Of a stretch of 45,850 bases of DNA, positions 25,415 through 34,532 are shown one piece after another (position 1 is the first letter of the stretch; each line of letters starts with the position of its first letter). The translations under genes were made by a program, and so were the position numbers. The DNA is taken from the NCBI GenBank assembly GCA_002471345.1, contig DKPS01000272.1, positions 1 to 45,850 of the forward strand, in the 5' to 3' direction. The notes beneath the pieces are model-generated. The model had not been told where the DNA came from, did not search any database, and saw nothing but the letters and a program-made list of their open reading frames with translations. This DNA is from Saprospiraceae bacterium UBA7328 (lineage in GTDB: Bacteria > Bacteroidota > Bacteroidia > Chitinophagales > Saprospiraceae).

Positions 25415-27657
25415 GCTCGACTACAGTGGCTCAGCCTCTCGCTACACCTGAGGACTCGACTACCTATTATCTTACTGTCATAGACCCCAACGGGTGTGCA
25501 AGTATGGATACAGTGGAAGTCAATGTAACCTATCAAGTTTTAAGTATGAATGTGGATGCACGTGCCGTGTGTAGTCCTGATGATAGTGCTCAGTATCATA
25601 TAGATGTAATAATTAACAGTCCTATGGCGACTTTTGATTTCAATGTATCCATAAATGGAGTAGTAACAGTACAATCTGCGGATTCGGTCAGATATGGACC
25701 GTATCCATATTCGGATACTTCAAACTTGATTAATGAAATTGATACCATCATAGTAAGTTCCATGGCACTAAACATAGGCTGTTCTGTTACTTTGGAGGTA
25801 GCCGAGACTTATTGTGGTTTTGGTAATGATACTACCTTATGTAATTATAATACTTTGCCTGAAGATCGTATTGGGTCTATTATGGCGCAGTCGGAGCCAG
25901 GTACTTTTATTGCTGGAGGATCTAGCGGTCAGAGGCAATTATACATTCTGGCAGAAGCTAATAGCCCTGCAGGGGACAGTGTTTTGACTTGGAACAAAAC
26001 GGGTTATTTCTCTGGATTGAGTGACGGAATGTATAAGGTAGTCGCTATGAATTATCCTGATACAACCACTCTATCGGCATTTGACTTGTTTTCTACTGGA
26101 GGTGAGCTTGCAGATACGAGTGATTTCAATAGTTTTTGCTTTGATTTTTGTTCTGCTGATTATACAATAAGCTGTCCTTGTCTCCAGCCTACTGTGAGAG
26201 ATACCTCTCTGCTCCTTTGCAGTGGTGAGCCTCTCTGCTTAAATCTCAGCGATCTGGTCTTAGATGATGGAGGAGCCACTCTTGTAGAATATAGTTGGGG
26301 TGCTGTTATGGATAATGATTCTATAATAGGTGATGAAGTGGCATCGTGGAGCCGAGGAGATATAAAAATTGACACTAACTTAATGAATATATCTTCGGAC
26401 TATCAATTGGTAGAATATAGGGTTGCCGTTTATACGAGTGGCAATGTTACATGTGCGGATACTGCGAGTGTATATGTGACTGTATATGACACTTTACAAA
26501 AACCTACATTATTTCCAGATACTATTACCGTTTGTCGAAATGGTATGGACGAACAAATTACATCCTCAATTTCGGGAGGATCGGGAGAATTTTCTTTTGA
26601 ATGGAAATGTGTCATTTGCCCGTCTGGATCAATAGGTGCTCTTTTAAATGATAATACCATCTACAATCCAGTTTTCAATGCTTCAGCAATAATGGGGAAT
26701 TACACTCTTAGGCTAGTCGTCACTGATACCTTGTGTATGGTGTCAGATTCTATAGACCTTATCGCGGAAGTCAGGGATGTCCCTGCAGCAAATGCTGGTG
26801 AAGATTGGAATATTTGTGAAGGGTCAAGTGCTCAGCTGGGTACAGCTGCAGTAATGGGATCTTCTTATCTATGGGAGCCTGCTACTGGACTAAGTTCCAC
26901 TACAGTGGCTCAGCCTATCGCTACTCCTGAGGACTCTACTACTTATTATCTTACTGTCACCGATCTTATTAGCGGCTGTACAAGTACAGATACTGTAGAG
27001 GTAAATGTAAGTTATCCTTTCTTAGGTGTAAATGTGGATGCACATGCGGTGTGCAGTCCTGATGATAGTGCTCAGTATCATATAGACATTATTATCAGTA
27101 GTCCAGCTGGAACATTCCCATATGATATATCTATTAATGATATGACAGCAGTGAGTCAAGCTGTGGATTCTGCAAGATATGGACCGTTTTCATATTCAGA
27201 TACTTCTAATTTGATTAATGGGATTGATACGATCATAATAACTTCTTCTTCATCCAATGTTTCATGTTCTGTTACATTGGAGGTAGCTGAAACGTATTGT
27301 GGTTTTGGCAATGATCTAGTCGAATGTGATTATGATTTGCCCTTTGGGATGAATGGATCTATCATGGCCCAGTCTGTACCTGGTACATTTGTGGCTGGAG
27401 GATCCAGTGGCCAGAGACAGTTATACATTTTAGCAGAAGCTAATGGGATAGGAGGTGACTCTGTTATTACTTATAATAAAACAGGTTACTTCTCAGGATT
27501 AGACAATGGCATGTACAAAATACTGGCCTTCAATTATCCTGATACAACAAATCTTTTGGGAAGTAATTTGTTTCAAACTGGAGGAGTGCTTTCTGATACC
27601 GTTGATTTCAATAGTTTTTGTTTTGCCTTTTGTTCTGCGGATTATGAGATTGACTGT
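24701..27657 (+). repeat. Tandem duplication of about 1,478 bases inside the surface-protein gene
   Basis: Unit 1 spans about 24701-26178 and unit 2 about 26179-27657. Shared landmarks in order are CLQPTV, DYQLVEY, CADTASVYVTV, DTLQKPTLFPD, GSGEFSFEWKCVICPSG, LVVTDTLCMVSDSID, ATPEDSTTYYLTV, AVCSPDDSAQYHID, VAETYCGFGND, AGGSSGQRQLYILAEAN and CSADY. The period is two more than a multiple of three, which shows independently that unit 1 has gained or lost bases relative to unit 2. Confidence 0.85.
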
Positions 27658-28371
27658 ATACCTGAGCATGCTATAGGAGTAAGTAAAATGATCACGGATG
27701 GTCCTGGCGACCCATTAACTGATGGGTCTTACACAGTGACTTATGAAATGAGTATTGTGAATCAAGGACCTCTTCCTCTTTACGATGTGCAATTATTTGA
27801 TACTCTGACACAGGAGTTTGGTACATGGGTTATGGGAAGTGCACCTGGTGCTGATGGACGCTACATAATAAGTCAAGCACCATCTATCATATATACCTCT
27901 CCCGGATCTATGCTTACATCTAACTCGAATTTTAATGGAAGTGAATTAGGGAACAACACTAGTCTCTTTTCTCTAAATATGGGAGATGTACTTCAATCTT
28001 CAGATACAGTGACTGTTAGTTTCGAAATAAGATTTATTCCAATTCCTGGGAAGTTAGAATATGTAAATATTGCTGTAGCAACAGGAGATTTTGTCGAAAA
28101 TGGAGTTAGTGATAATGATATTGATGATATTTCGAATGATGGACCAGAAGTCGATGAGGATGACGACGATATATCAGACGAAATGAATGACAACACTCCT
28201 ACTGTATTTTACATTGCTGAAGAAAGTATACCAACATTAGGAGAGTGGGGTATAATCATATGTGGATTACTTCTTATGATTGTTGGTGTCCTTAAACTTC
28301 GTGAAGAATCAGTTTCCATCAAAGTGTCTAACACATCCTATGAAAAAAGTGAAAAAAAGATACTGAGATAA
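25426..28371 (+). CDS. Giant IPTL-CTERM surface repeat protein, C-terminal part (frame broken)
   Basis: 981 codons continuing the gene at 24149 in a shifted frame; the open frame already runs through GTPSLGLSSTT before the nominal GTG at 25426, which is not a real start. It completes module 1, holds all of module 2 (CLQPTVRDTSLLLCSGEP to CSADYEIDC), then a DUF11-like domain (YEMSIVNQGPLPLYDVQLFD) and a very acidic linker (NDGPEVDEDDDDISDE). The last 47 residues are an IPTL-CTERM-type tail: the motif IPTLGEWG (28228-28251), a hydrophobic helix IIICGLLLMIVGVLKL and a basic end. Such tails are processed by exosortase-type enzymes at the membrane. The joined protein would be about 1,400 residues. 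Probably an adhesin or envelope protein; that is inference. Confidence 0.78.
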   Translation: MAQPLATPEDSTTYYLTVIDPNGCASMDTVEVNVTYQVLSMNVDARAVCSPDDSAQYHIDVIINSPMATFDFNVSINGVVTVQSADSVRYGPYPYSDTSNLINEIDTIIVSSMALNIGCSVTLEVAETYCGFGNDTTLCNYNTLPEDRIGSIMAQSEPGTFIAGGSSGQRQLYILAEANSPAGDSVLTWNKTGYFSGLSDGMYKVVAMNYPDTTTLSAFDLFSTGGELADTSDFNSFCFDFCSADYTISCPCLQPTVRDTSLLLCSGEPLCLNLSDLVLDDGGATLVEYSWGAVMDNDSIIGDEVASWSRGDIKIDTNLMNISSDYQLVEYRVAVYTSGNVTCADTASVYVTVYDTLQKPTLFPDTITVCRNGMDEQITSSISGGSGEFSFEWKCVICPSGSIGALLNDNTIYNPVFNASAIMGNYTLRLVVTDTLCMVSDSIDLIAEVRDVPAANAGEDWNICEGSSAQLGTAAVMGSSYLWEPATGLSSTTVAQPIATPEDSTTYYLTVTDLISGCTSTDTVEVNVSYPFLGVNVDAHAVCSPDDSAQYHIDIIISSPAGTFPYDISINDMTAVSQAVDSARYGPFSYSDTSNLINGIDTIIITSSSSNVSCSVTLEVAETYCGFGNDLVECDYDLPFGMNGSIMAQSVPGTFVAGGSSGQRQLYILAEANGIGGDSVITYNKTGYFSGLDNGMYKILAFNYPDTTNLLGSNLFQTGGVLSDTVDFNSFCFAFCSADYEIDCIPEHAIGVSKMITDGPGDPLTDGSYTVTYEMSIVNQGPLPLYDVQLFDTLTQEFGTWVMGSAPGADGRYIISQAPSIIYTSPGSMLTSNSNFNGSELGNNTSLFSLNMGDVLQSSDTVTVSFEIRFIPIPGKLEYVNIAVATGDFVENGVSDNDIDDISNDGPEVDEDDDDISDEMNDNTPTVFYIAEESIPTLGEWGIIICGLLLMIVGVLKLREESVSIKVSNTSYEKSEKKILR

Positions 28372-28934
28372 GAAAATAGGCCACTGCTGAATCGAATAGT
28401 TGATCGAATGATTTTTCTTTGAGGTAAACGGCTCCATTATTGACTTTTTCAAATTATAATAGAGTGACGTACTGCGGCTTGTACATGAGACTGGTTTAAT
28501 GGCTTACTTACGATGTTAACTAACGTTTAAAGCGTTGGGGATCAACAAATTAACATGAAAATTAAAATTTAGGAAACGGTAAAGATAAAATCAGAAGTAG
28601 ATGAACCTAGTTTTTGGGGTAGTATAGCTTATTTGCTTGTAGAAGGTCAGTACAAATCTGATAAAGATGAATTTGAAAATGCGATTTAAAAACTTAAATC
28701 ATTTGCTACTTGCTGCTAATATTAGAATACAATAATCCATTATTCGAAATCATCTAGAAAACTGGAAAAGACAACTGTTTTTCAATTTTTAAAAAAATTG
28801 CGGTCACTAAGGTGGAAATCCTCGTAGGAGAAAAGAGAATAAATAAGACTGCATGAAAATCTATAATTGGGCATTATTAGGCAATTAAGAATGGATATGA
28901 AGCATTTTGGCTGTATCCATTCTTTTCCTTTTTA
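28372..28934. other. 563-base intergenic region
   Basis: Between the surface-protein gene and proS. It holds one short open stretch at about 28570-28689 (reading ETVKIKSEVDEPSFWGSIAY then a charged end) with a stop just before it and no start codon; it has protein-like composition and might be a gene remnant, but I recognise no family. The hairpin at 28887-28924 lies at its right end. Nothing else was seen. Confidence 0.5.
28887..28924. terminator. Inverted repeat near the proS 3' end
   Basis: AAGAATGGATA and TATCCATTCTT form a perfect 11-bp stem around a 16-base loop, starting 10 bases after the proS stop. On the plus strand it is followed by TTCCTTTTTA, on the minus strand by AATTGCC, so it fits best as a plus-strand terminator but could protect the proS transcript end as well. 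Confidence 0.45.
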
Positions 28935-30401
28935 TTAATAGGCTTTAGCAAAAAGGACTCTTCCTTTACTTTCTTTTCCTGTGACCAGATCCTTGCCGCT
29001 CTCAGCTTCTTGATCATTGGGTATGCACCTTATAGTTGCAGTAGTCAGTTCTTTCATTTTCAATTCAGATTCAGTAGTGCCATCCCAATGAGCAGAGATA
29101 AATCCTCCTTTGTTCTCTAATATCTCTTTGAAAGTATCTAAATCATCTACCACTGTGGTTCGCTCTGATCTAAAATCTTTTGCTCTTTGGAGAAGATTAT
29201 TTTGAATGTCTTCTAATAATTTCTCAATCTGAGCACCAAGATTCTCAAGAGGTAATTGTTCTTTGGTCTTCGTATCTCTTCGAGCTACCTCTATCGTATT
29301 ATTCTCTAGATCTCTTTTCCCCAGACCTAGTCTGACAGGCACTCCCCTCATTTCATATTCGGCAAATTTGAATCCAGGTCGCTTTTTCTTGTCTTTGTCC
29401 ACTTTTACTCTGATACCATGAGATTGCAACTCAGCAACTATTTTATCAGCTACTTCTAACAGCTCTCCATTTGGTTTAGGAATAGGAACGATTACTACCT
29501 GAATAGGTGCTAGTCTTGGCGGCAATACCAGACCCTCGTCATCTGAATGAGTCATAATCATGCCTCCTACTAATCTTGTAGAAACTCCCCAGGAGGTTGC
29601 CCAGACGAAGTCCTCCTTATTTGCTTCGGTGAGATATTTAACATCGAATGCTTTTGCAAAATTTTGTCCTAAAAAATGTGAAGTACCGGCTTGTAAAGCC
29701 TTTCCATCTTGCATTAAAGCTTCTATGGTATAGGTCTCTTCAGCTCCTGCAAATCGCTCATTGGCTGTTTTTCTTCCTTTCACTACTGGCATAGCCATAT
29801 AGTCTTCCGCAAATCTTGCATAGACTTCATGAATGATTGCTGCTTCTTCTTCTGCTTCTTTTTTAGATGCATGGGCAGTATGACCTTCTTGCCAAAGAAA
29901 CTCAGCCGTACGAAGGAAAGGCCTAGTCCTTAGTTCCCATCGCACCACATTAGCCCATTGATTGATCAGTAATGGTAAATCACGATAGGACTGTATCCAG
30001 TCTCTATACGTATTCCAGATTATAGTTTCGGATGTGGGCCTAACTATGAGCTCTTCTTCAAGTTTTGCCTCTGGGTCTACTACTACACCTGGTCCATTGG
30101 GATTGTTCATTAATCTGTGGTGAGTTACCACCGCACATTCTTTAGCAAAGCCTTCTACATGATCAGCTTCTTTACTGAGAAAACTTTTGGGAATAAAAAG
30201 AGGAAAATAGGCATTAACATGACCTGTGTCCTTAAACATCTTATCCAATTGGGCCTTCATGTTTTCCCATATGGCATACCCTGAGGGCTTGATTACCATA
30301 CATCCTCTTACTGCAGAATTATCTGCTAGATCTGCCTTTTTCACTATATCTAAATACCACTGAGAGTAGTTTTCAGAACGTGGAGTAATCTCTTTTGCCA
30401 T
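28935..30401 (-). CDS. proS: Prolyl-tRNA synthetase, archaeal/eukaryotic type
   Basis: Class II synthetase that charges tRNA-Pro. The 488-residue length and absence of the editing insertion mark the short 'type 3' (archaeal/eukaryotic-like) ProS found in many Bacteroidota. Motifs: [15 protein letters not shown] (motif 1 area), RPTSETIIW, motif 2 [20 protein letters not shown] (about residues 155-174), [14 protein letters not shown], motif 3 [20 protein letters not shown], and the anticodon domain ending GRVLFAKAY with the terminal tyrosine typical of the group. A well-spaced ATG gives [20 protein letters not shown], the conserved start. Transcribed away from the Ser/Arg-rich gene. Confidence 0.96.
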   Translation of the reverse strand: MAKEITPRSENYSQWYLDIVKKADLADNSAVRGCMVIKPSGYAIWENMKAQLDKMFKDTGHVNAYFPLFIPKSFLSKEADHVEGFAKECAVVTHHRLMNNPNGPGVVVDPEAKLEEELIVRPTSETIIWNTYRDWIQSYRDLPLLINQWANVVRWELRTRPFLRTAEFLWQEGHTAHASKKEAEEEAAIIHEVYARFAEDYMAMPVVKGRKTANERFAGAEETYTIEALMQDGKALQAGTSHFLGQNFAKAFDVKYLTEANKEDFVWATSWGVSTRLVGGMIMTHSDDEGLVLPPRLAPIQVVIVPIPKPNGELLEVADKIVAELQSHGIRVKVDKDKKKRPGFKFAEYEMRGVPVRLGLGKRDLENNTIEVARRDTKTKEQLPLENLGAQIEKLLEDIQNNLLQRAKDFRSERTTVVDDLDTFKEILENKGGFISAHWDGTTESELKMKELTTATIRCIPNDQEAESGKDLVTGKESKGRVLFAKAY

Positions 30402-30724
30402 TTATTATATTCTCCTACTTTGATTAATGCGAGCTCAATGCTCATTAAAATTTGTGCAAACATGCAACTATTCTCTTTCTTAACCAATGAACATTTTGTC
30501 AAATCAGAACACTTCCGTTATCAAAAGGTTAAACCAAAATTCATTGGAACGTAAGTTGCTTAATTTCACATTGTACTCATTGAAATGTGCTGTTTAACAA
30601 ACATTAACTATAAAAAAATACCTTTTTCGCATTACCTTAACAGAAATCATGCGTCTAAATGTATAAATTGTGGTTGTTAGAAATAGCGCACTGAAAATTC
30701 AAACAATATTTTAAAAGTCAAAAT
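30402..30724. other. 323-base divergent intergenic region
   Basis: Between the starts of proS and the Ser/Arg-rich gene, so it must hold both promoters. I find no exact TAnnTTTG box; near misses are TACCTTTTT at about 30618 and a TATAAATTG near 30661 on the plus strand. A weak inverted repeat CACATT...AATGTG lies near 30567-30590. No other structure was recognised. Confidence 0.4.
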
Positions 30725-31936
30725 ATGAAAACTTTAAAAGAGACTATTTTTCTCCTCATCGTCCTCACATTAGCAGGTAGTACTGTTTATGCGCAGTTTG
30801 ATGACTTGTATTATGATTCATCTGATGATGATTACGCATCGGTTTCTTATGATGATTACAGCTATGATACAGATGATGATTATGCATTTGAGGTAGTAGA
30901 TGAAGAAAGCTATGATTACTTTGACGATTATAATGCCAATGATGATTACTATCAAGGTTATGAGTATTCGAGAAGAATCAATAGATTTAACAGAGGCTAC
31001 AGAACTAATAATTATTACAGCTATCTCTATACTAATCCAGTATATCTAGACAGAGGTTATTCATCTAGGTTCTGGTATGACCCATTCTACTCTAGATCAT
31101 TCAGTAATGCATATTTGAATCCATATGTATATGGTGGAAATGGGCTGTCTATTAATATAAATGTTGGGAATAGATTCAGAAGAGTGAATAGTGCTGATCT
31201 TCTGTACTTATATACTTCAGGTGCAATATCCTATTCTGATTATAGAAGAGCTCAAAATAGATCAAGATTTGGAAATTCTGGTGCATTTGGTAGAAGTGGA
31301 TTTGGAGGGGCCTACGGAGGTGGATTTGCAGGAAATAGATTTGGAGCATTTGGTGGTGGTGGAGCTTATTATTGCCCACCAATAAGTGGGTTTTCTAGGG
31401 TGAATAATGCTTTTCCAGTACAAAGAGGTGTAGCTAATCAAGTGACAAATTCTCAGATATCTAGAACAAAAGTCTCTCAGTCAGGATATAGAGGTCGCAC
31501 AACCGCAACTCAAAGGAGCACAGGAAGCAATTCTAGAATTGCAAATGCTAGAGGGACTACATCTTCGAGACAAGTATCTGAAAATGGTAGATCAAGAGCA
31601 CGTTCGACTTCTGCTAGAAATAATAATTCTAACAAAAGAAGTATTACCAAAGAAAGAACTTCTAGGAGAAATACTAATTCTATAAGAAATTCTTCTTCAA
31701 GGAGAAATAGTTCTTCTACAAGAAGAGCAAATACAACAAGGAGATCTTCTGGGATGAATTCTTCAAGATCAAGAAGTAATAACTCTTCTATCAGACCTTC
31801 ACGTACAAATAGAAGTAGTGGAGCATCGTCTAGAAGTGCAGGATCAAGAAGCAATAGCGCGACAAGAAGTTCTAGTAGAAGCTCTTCTCCTAGATCTTCA
31901 TCCTCAAGAAGAAGTTCTTCAAGCAGGAAAAGATAA
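30725..31936 (+). CDS. Exported low-complexity protein: Asp/Tyr-rich front, Ser/Arg-rich back
   Basis: A 403-residue protein with a signal peptide (residues 1-23, cleavage VYA/Q). Residues 24-80 are dominated by Asp and Tyr (DYYD-like strings, acidic). Residues 82-180 contain Arg, Asn, Tyr and Ser; 181-216 are Gly/Phe-rich with repeats such as GFGGAYGGGFAGNRFGAFGG. Residues 235-403 are almost only Ser, Arg, Asn and Thr (for example RRNSSSTRRANTTRRSSG). So one half is strongly acidic and the other strongly basic. No known domain. It resembles self-associating, disordered or silk-like proteins in composition only; an envelope or matrix role is a guess. A clear terminator follows. Confidence 0.72.
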   Translation: MKTLKETIFLLIVLTLAGSTVYAQFDDLYYDSSDDDYASVSYDDYSYDTDDDYAFEVVDEESYDYFDDYNANDDYYQGYEYSRRINRFNRGYRTNNYYSYLYTNPVYLDRGYSSRFWYDPFYSRSFSNAYLNPYVYGGNGLSININVGNRFRRVNSADLLYLYTSGAISYSDYRRAQNRSRFGNSGAFGRSGFGGAYGGGFAGNRFGAFGGGGAYYCPPISGFSRVNNAFPVQRGVANQVTNSQISRTKVSQSGYRGRTTATQRSTGSNSRIANARGTTSSRQVSENGRSRARSTSARNNNSNKRSITKERTSRRNTNSIRNSSSRRNSSSTRRANTTRRSSGMNSSRSRSNNSSIRPSRTNRSSGASSRSAGSRSNSATRSSSRSSSPRSSSSRRSSSSRKR

Positions 31937-31969
31937 TAATATAGCAGCTTGTAAAGCTGAAATAATAAG

Positions 31970-32008
31970 AAGGGCAATCTCGTATACTTATGATTTTGCC
32001 CTTTTTTA
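31970..32008 (+). terminator. Intrinsic terminator of the Ser/Arg-rich gene
   Basis: AAGGGCAA at 31970-31977 and TTGCCCTT at 31996-32003 form an 8-bp stem followed by TTTTA. It lies 34 bases after the stop. This separates the gene from the porin downstream, which has its own promoter. Confidence 0.75.
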
Positions 32009-32052
32009 TACTTCAATTTTGAATCTATACTTCAATTTGAAAACTGTATTCC

Positions 32053-32081
32053 TTGATTAACAAAGAATCATTTTACTTTTG
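32053..32081 (+). promoter_or_regulatory. Promoter of the FadL-like gene
   Basis: TTG at 32053-32055 (-33 element) and TACTTTTG at 32074-32081 (-7, exact TAnnTTTG) are 18 bases apart, the best match to the Bacteroidota promoter layout in the window. The ATG of the porin gene follows 25 bases later. Confidence 0.55.
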
Positions 32082-32105
32082 ATCAACTTTTCAAAAAACA
32101 AACAT

Positions 32106-33584
32106 ATGTCTCAAAAGGTATTTTGGTGGATACTGCTGATGAGCACAGCGACTATTAGCTTTGGACAAACAGTGGACGATGCAGTACGATATTCATTATT
32201 GAATTATGGGAGTAGTGCTAGGTCAATTGGTGCAGGAAATGCTTTTATGTCTCTAGGTGCCGAGTTAGGAACAGCATCAACCAATCCTGCTGGGATAGCA
32301 GAATTCAGAAGGTCAGAATTTGCCTTCTCTCTTGATTTTCTAAATAGAGATACAGAGTCTATTCTAGAAGGAAATGGTACTACCATGAATAAATCAACTG
32401 GATCAATCAATCAAATAGCAGCAGTATTTGTTAAAAGAAATCCTTCGCCTACATGGGAGACGCTGAATCTTGCTATTGGAATGAATACTACTAATTTATT
32501 TCACCAAAACTTCCAGTTTTCCGGCAATACTCAGGGAACTATCGTAGATCGATTTACGGAAAGGGCAGATGGTTTTTCTCCTGATCAATTAGACAATTTT
32601 GAAGGAGGCTTAGCCTATGATGTACAACTGCTTTATGATTTTGAGGATGATGACTTTTATGAGTCAGATTTTGTAGGATATACAGGTACGGTCATGAAGA
32701 TGCAATCCGTAGAGCGTTCTGGAAGTCAAAGAGAAATTTTCATATCTATGGGAGGAAATATGAGGAATAAACTATCAGTAGGTGCTACTTTAGGTATTCC
32801 GGTTGTCAAGTTTGATGAAGCCAAAATATATACAGAGACGGACCCAAACGATGATATACCTTTCTTCAATAGCCTTGAATTTGTAGAGTCCTTAGAGACT
32901 ACGGGTGTTGGAATTAATGCAAAGGTTGGGATTATTTATAAAGCAAATAGAAATTTGCGATTAGGTGCATCAGTGCATAGCCCATCCATATTATTTTTAA
33001 GAGATGTCTTCTTTACTGATGTAAGGCATGATCTGACTACAGAGACTCAGATGAATCTTGAATCAAATTCACCAGAAAGTAATTTCAAATATCAACTGAC
33101 TACCCCAATGCGTATAATGGGAGGGGCGAGTTATCTCTACAGAGCTGGAAAGCTGAGAGGTTTTGTAAGTGCTGAAGCAGAATACGTTTCATTCACTCAA
33201 AATAAATTTAATCTAACTTCCAATTCTGATGCTGCTGGTGATTTAGAATTCCAAAATGAATTGAATGCAGATATCGATGATATTCTTACGTCCGCGCTTA
33301 ATCTGCGATTTGGTGTAGAAGTAGGGTATAGTGCTTTTCGATTGAGAGGAGGCTACGAGAAGTTAAGCAATCCATATAATATAGGTAGTGATGAAATATC
33401 ACCTAAAATCTCTTTAGGACTAGGTCTAAGGGGAAATAAGAATTACATAGATCTGGCATATCAAATACAAGACGTAGAAGCTCCTTATTCCCCATATTTA
33501 TTATCTGATATCAGTAGGGAACCTTCTGTAACAAATAAGGTGAATAATGCAAATTTGATTGTGACAGCAGGTTTTAAATTCTAA
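32106..33584 (+). CDS. OmpP1/FadL-family outer-membrane transporter
   Basis: A 492-residue beta-barrel. ATG at 32106 gives MSQKVFWWILLMSTATISFG with cleavage before QTVDDAVRYS; a TTG 27 bases upstream overlaps the promoter and is rejected. The family signature is YGSSARSIGAGNAFMSLGAE followed by TASTNPAGIAEFRRSEF, the N-terminal plug or hatch region of FadL-like channels for hydrophobic compounds. Many alternating strands follow and the protein ends in the barrel-closing LIVTAGFKF. The substrate is unknown. It follows a terminator and has its own promoter. Confidence 0.83.
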   Translation: MSQKVFWWILLMSTATISFGQTVDDAVRYSLLNYGSSARSIGAGNAFMSLGAELGTASTNPAGIAEFRRSEFAFSLDFLNRDTESILEGNGTTMNKSTGSINQIAAVFVKRNPSPTWETLNLAIGMNTTNLFHQNFQFSGNTQGTIVDRFTERADGFSPDQLDNFEGGLAYDVQLLYDFEDDDFYESDFVGYTGTVMKMQSVERSGSQREIFISMGGNMRNKLSVGATLGIPVVKFDEAKIYTETDPNDDIPFFNSLEFVESLETTGVGINAKVGIIYKANRNLRLGASVHSPSILFLRDVFFTDVRHDLTTETQMNLESNSPESNFKYQLTTPMRIMGGASYLYRAGKLRGFVSAEAEYVSFTQNKFNLTSNSDAAGDLEFQNELNADIDDILTSALNLRFGVEVGYSAFRLRGGYEKLSNPYNIGSDEISPKISLGLGLRGNKNYIDLAYQIQDVEAPYSPYLLSDISREPSVTNKVNNANLIVTAGFKF

Positions 33585-33644
33585 GGTCTTAAAAAAGTAC
33601 AAGAAATAGGTTAACAGTATATATTTGCGATCCAATTGCATTCT

Positions 33645-33729
33645 GCCCGGATGCTGGAATTGGTAGACAGGCTAGGTTGAGGGCCTAGTGTCCTTTATGG
33701 GCGTGAGGGTTCGACTCCCTCTTCGGGCA
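33645..33729 (+). tRNA. tRNA-Leu, anticodon GAG
   Basis: Folds as a class II tRNA of 85 bases. The acceptor stem is GCCCGGA with TTCGGGC and discriminator A. The D arm is CTG/CAG. The anticodon stem-loop is CTAGG-TTGAGGG-CCTAG, anticodon GAG, reading CUC and CUU. A long variable arm follows, then the T arm GAGGG-TTCGACT-CCCTC. CCA is not encoded (CTA follows). A good intrinsic terminator lies just downstream, so it is a single-tRNA unit. Confidence 0.97.
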
Positions 33730-33737
33730 CTATTTTG

Positions 33738-33770
33738 AAAGAGCTTAATTCTTAATGAAGCTCTTTTTTT
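33738..33770 (+). terminator. Intrinsic terminator of tRNA-Leu
   Basis: AAAGAGCTT at 33738-33746 and AAGCTCTTT at 33758-33766 make a perfect 9-bp stem with an 11-base loop, followed by TTTTATTG. Confidence 0.85.
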
Positions 33771-33814
33771 ATTGTTTTTCTTAAGGAAACAACGTATTTG
33801 TAAATATCATTTCA

Positions 33815-34252
33815 ATGTCAATGAATCTAAAGGAAACTATCTTTTTCATGTCTCTTGTAGTTGCAGTGGCAACAGGTTGTAATAACGCATCAACATCTAG
33901 TGACTTGCCAGATAATAAAGAAAAAGAATTGGTGGATAACACTCCAGATAAAGTATTAAAACATGTTGTGGTCTTCAAATATAAAGAAGAAGCAACTGAA
34001 GAAAAAGTAAATGAGATCAATGAGGCATTTGCAAATCTTCAAAACGAAATTCCTGAAATCAAAGGATTTGAATGGGGGATTAATAATAGCCCTGAAGGAT
34101 TAGATCAAGATTTCACCCATGTTTATCAGGTGACTTTTCATACTGAAAAAGGTAGAGAGATTTACTTGCCTCACCCAGCACATAAAGCGTTTGTGGAGTT
34201 AATTGGACCTTCTATTGAAAAAGTGTTTGTTGTGGACTATTGGACCGAATAG
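33815..34252 (+). CDS. Dabb-domain lipoprotein
   Basis: A 145-residue lipoprotein (SpII signal, lipobox VATGC with the Cys near residue 22). A flexible linker is followed by a Dabb/stress-responsive dimeric alpha-beta-barrel domain: LKHVVVFKYKEEATEEKVNE, PEIKGFEWGINNSPEGL, FTHVYQVTFHTEKGREIYLP, HPAHKAFVELI and VFVVDYW. Dabb proteins form dimers and some are enzymes on small aromatic compounds; the role here is unknown. An in-frame ATG at 33821 would serve equally as a start. Single gene. Confidence 0.85.
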   Translation: MSMNLKETIFFMSLVVAVATGCNNASTSSDLPDNKEKELVDNTPDKVLKHVVVFKYKEEATEEKVNEINEAFANLQNEIPEIKGFEWGINNSPEGLDQDFTHVYQVTFHTEKGREIYLPHPAHKAFVELIGPSIEKVFVVDYWTE

Positions 34253-34340
34253 TTGATGCATTATTCATTCTCTTGTTCTAGACTTCTCCTGAGTCTTCAT
34301 TGTTGGAGGGCTTTTTCTTTTGATTAAAGAAAAATGGAAG

Positions 34341-34532
34341 TTAATTAATCTCCTTTACTAGAAGTTTAAAAACAGATTTGGTAAATCTTATATATTCCTC
34401 TTCATTTTTATCATATCCTATCCATTCATACCTATTGCCAAAAGGACATAATGGGGAGTTTTGATCTTTGCCTGATCTCAGTTCATACCTTTTAGGATCT
34501 AAAAGATAATTAGCCATTGTTACTTTATGCAT
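34341..34532 (-). CDS. Small conserved-looking protein, unknown
   Basis: A 63-residue frame with a non-random composition: RYELRSGKDQNSPLCPFGNR, YEWIGYDKNEEEYIRFTKSV and FKLLVKE. It overlaps the end of the zinc-ribbon gene upstream by 8 bases if the first ATG is used, or starts 7 bases after it with the ATG at 34517 (MANYLLDPKR). The tight junction makes it a likely operon partner of that gene. It has one Cys and several aromatic residues. I do not recognise a named family. Confidence 0.55.
   Translation of the reverse strand: MHKVTMANYLLDPKRYELRSGKDQNSPLCPFGNRYEWIGYDKNEEEYIRFTKSVFKLLVKEIN

Noticed and set aside
28570..28689. Short open stretch (ETVKIKSEVDEPSFWGSIAY...) as a gene
   Set aside because: No start codon follows the preceding stop and no family is recognised; at most a remnant.
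31510..32016. Long minus-strand leucine-rich open frame
   Set aside because: It is the antisense shadow of the Ser/Arg-rich gene; codon repeats such as TCT/AGA give Leu/Glu-rich nonsense on the other strand. No start context or signal.
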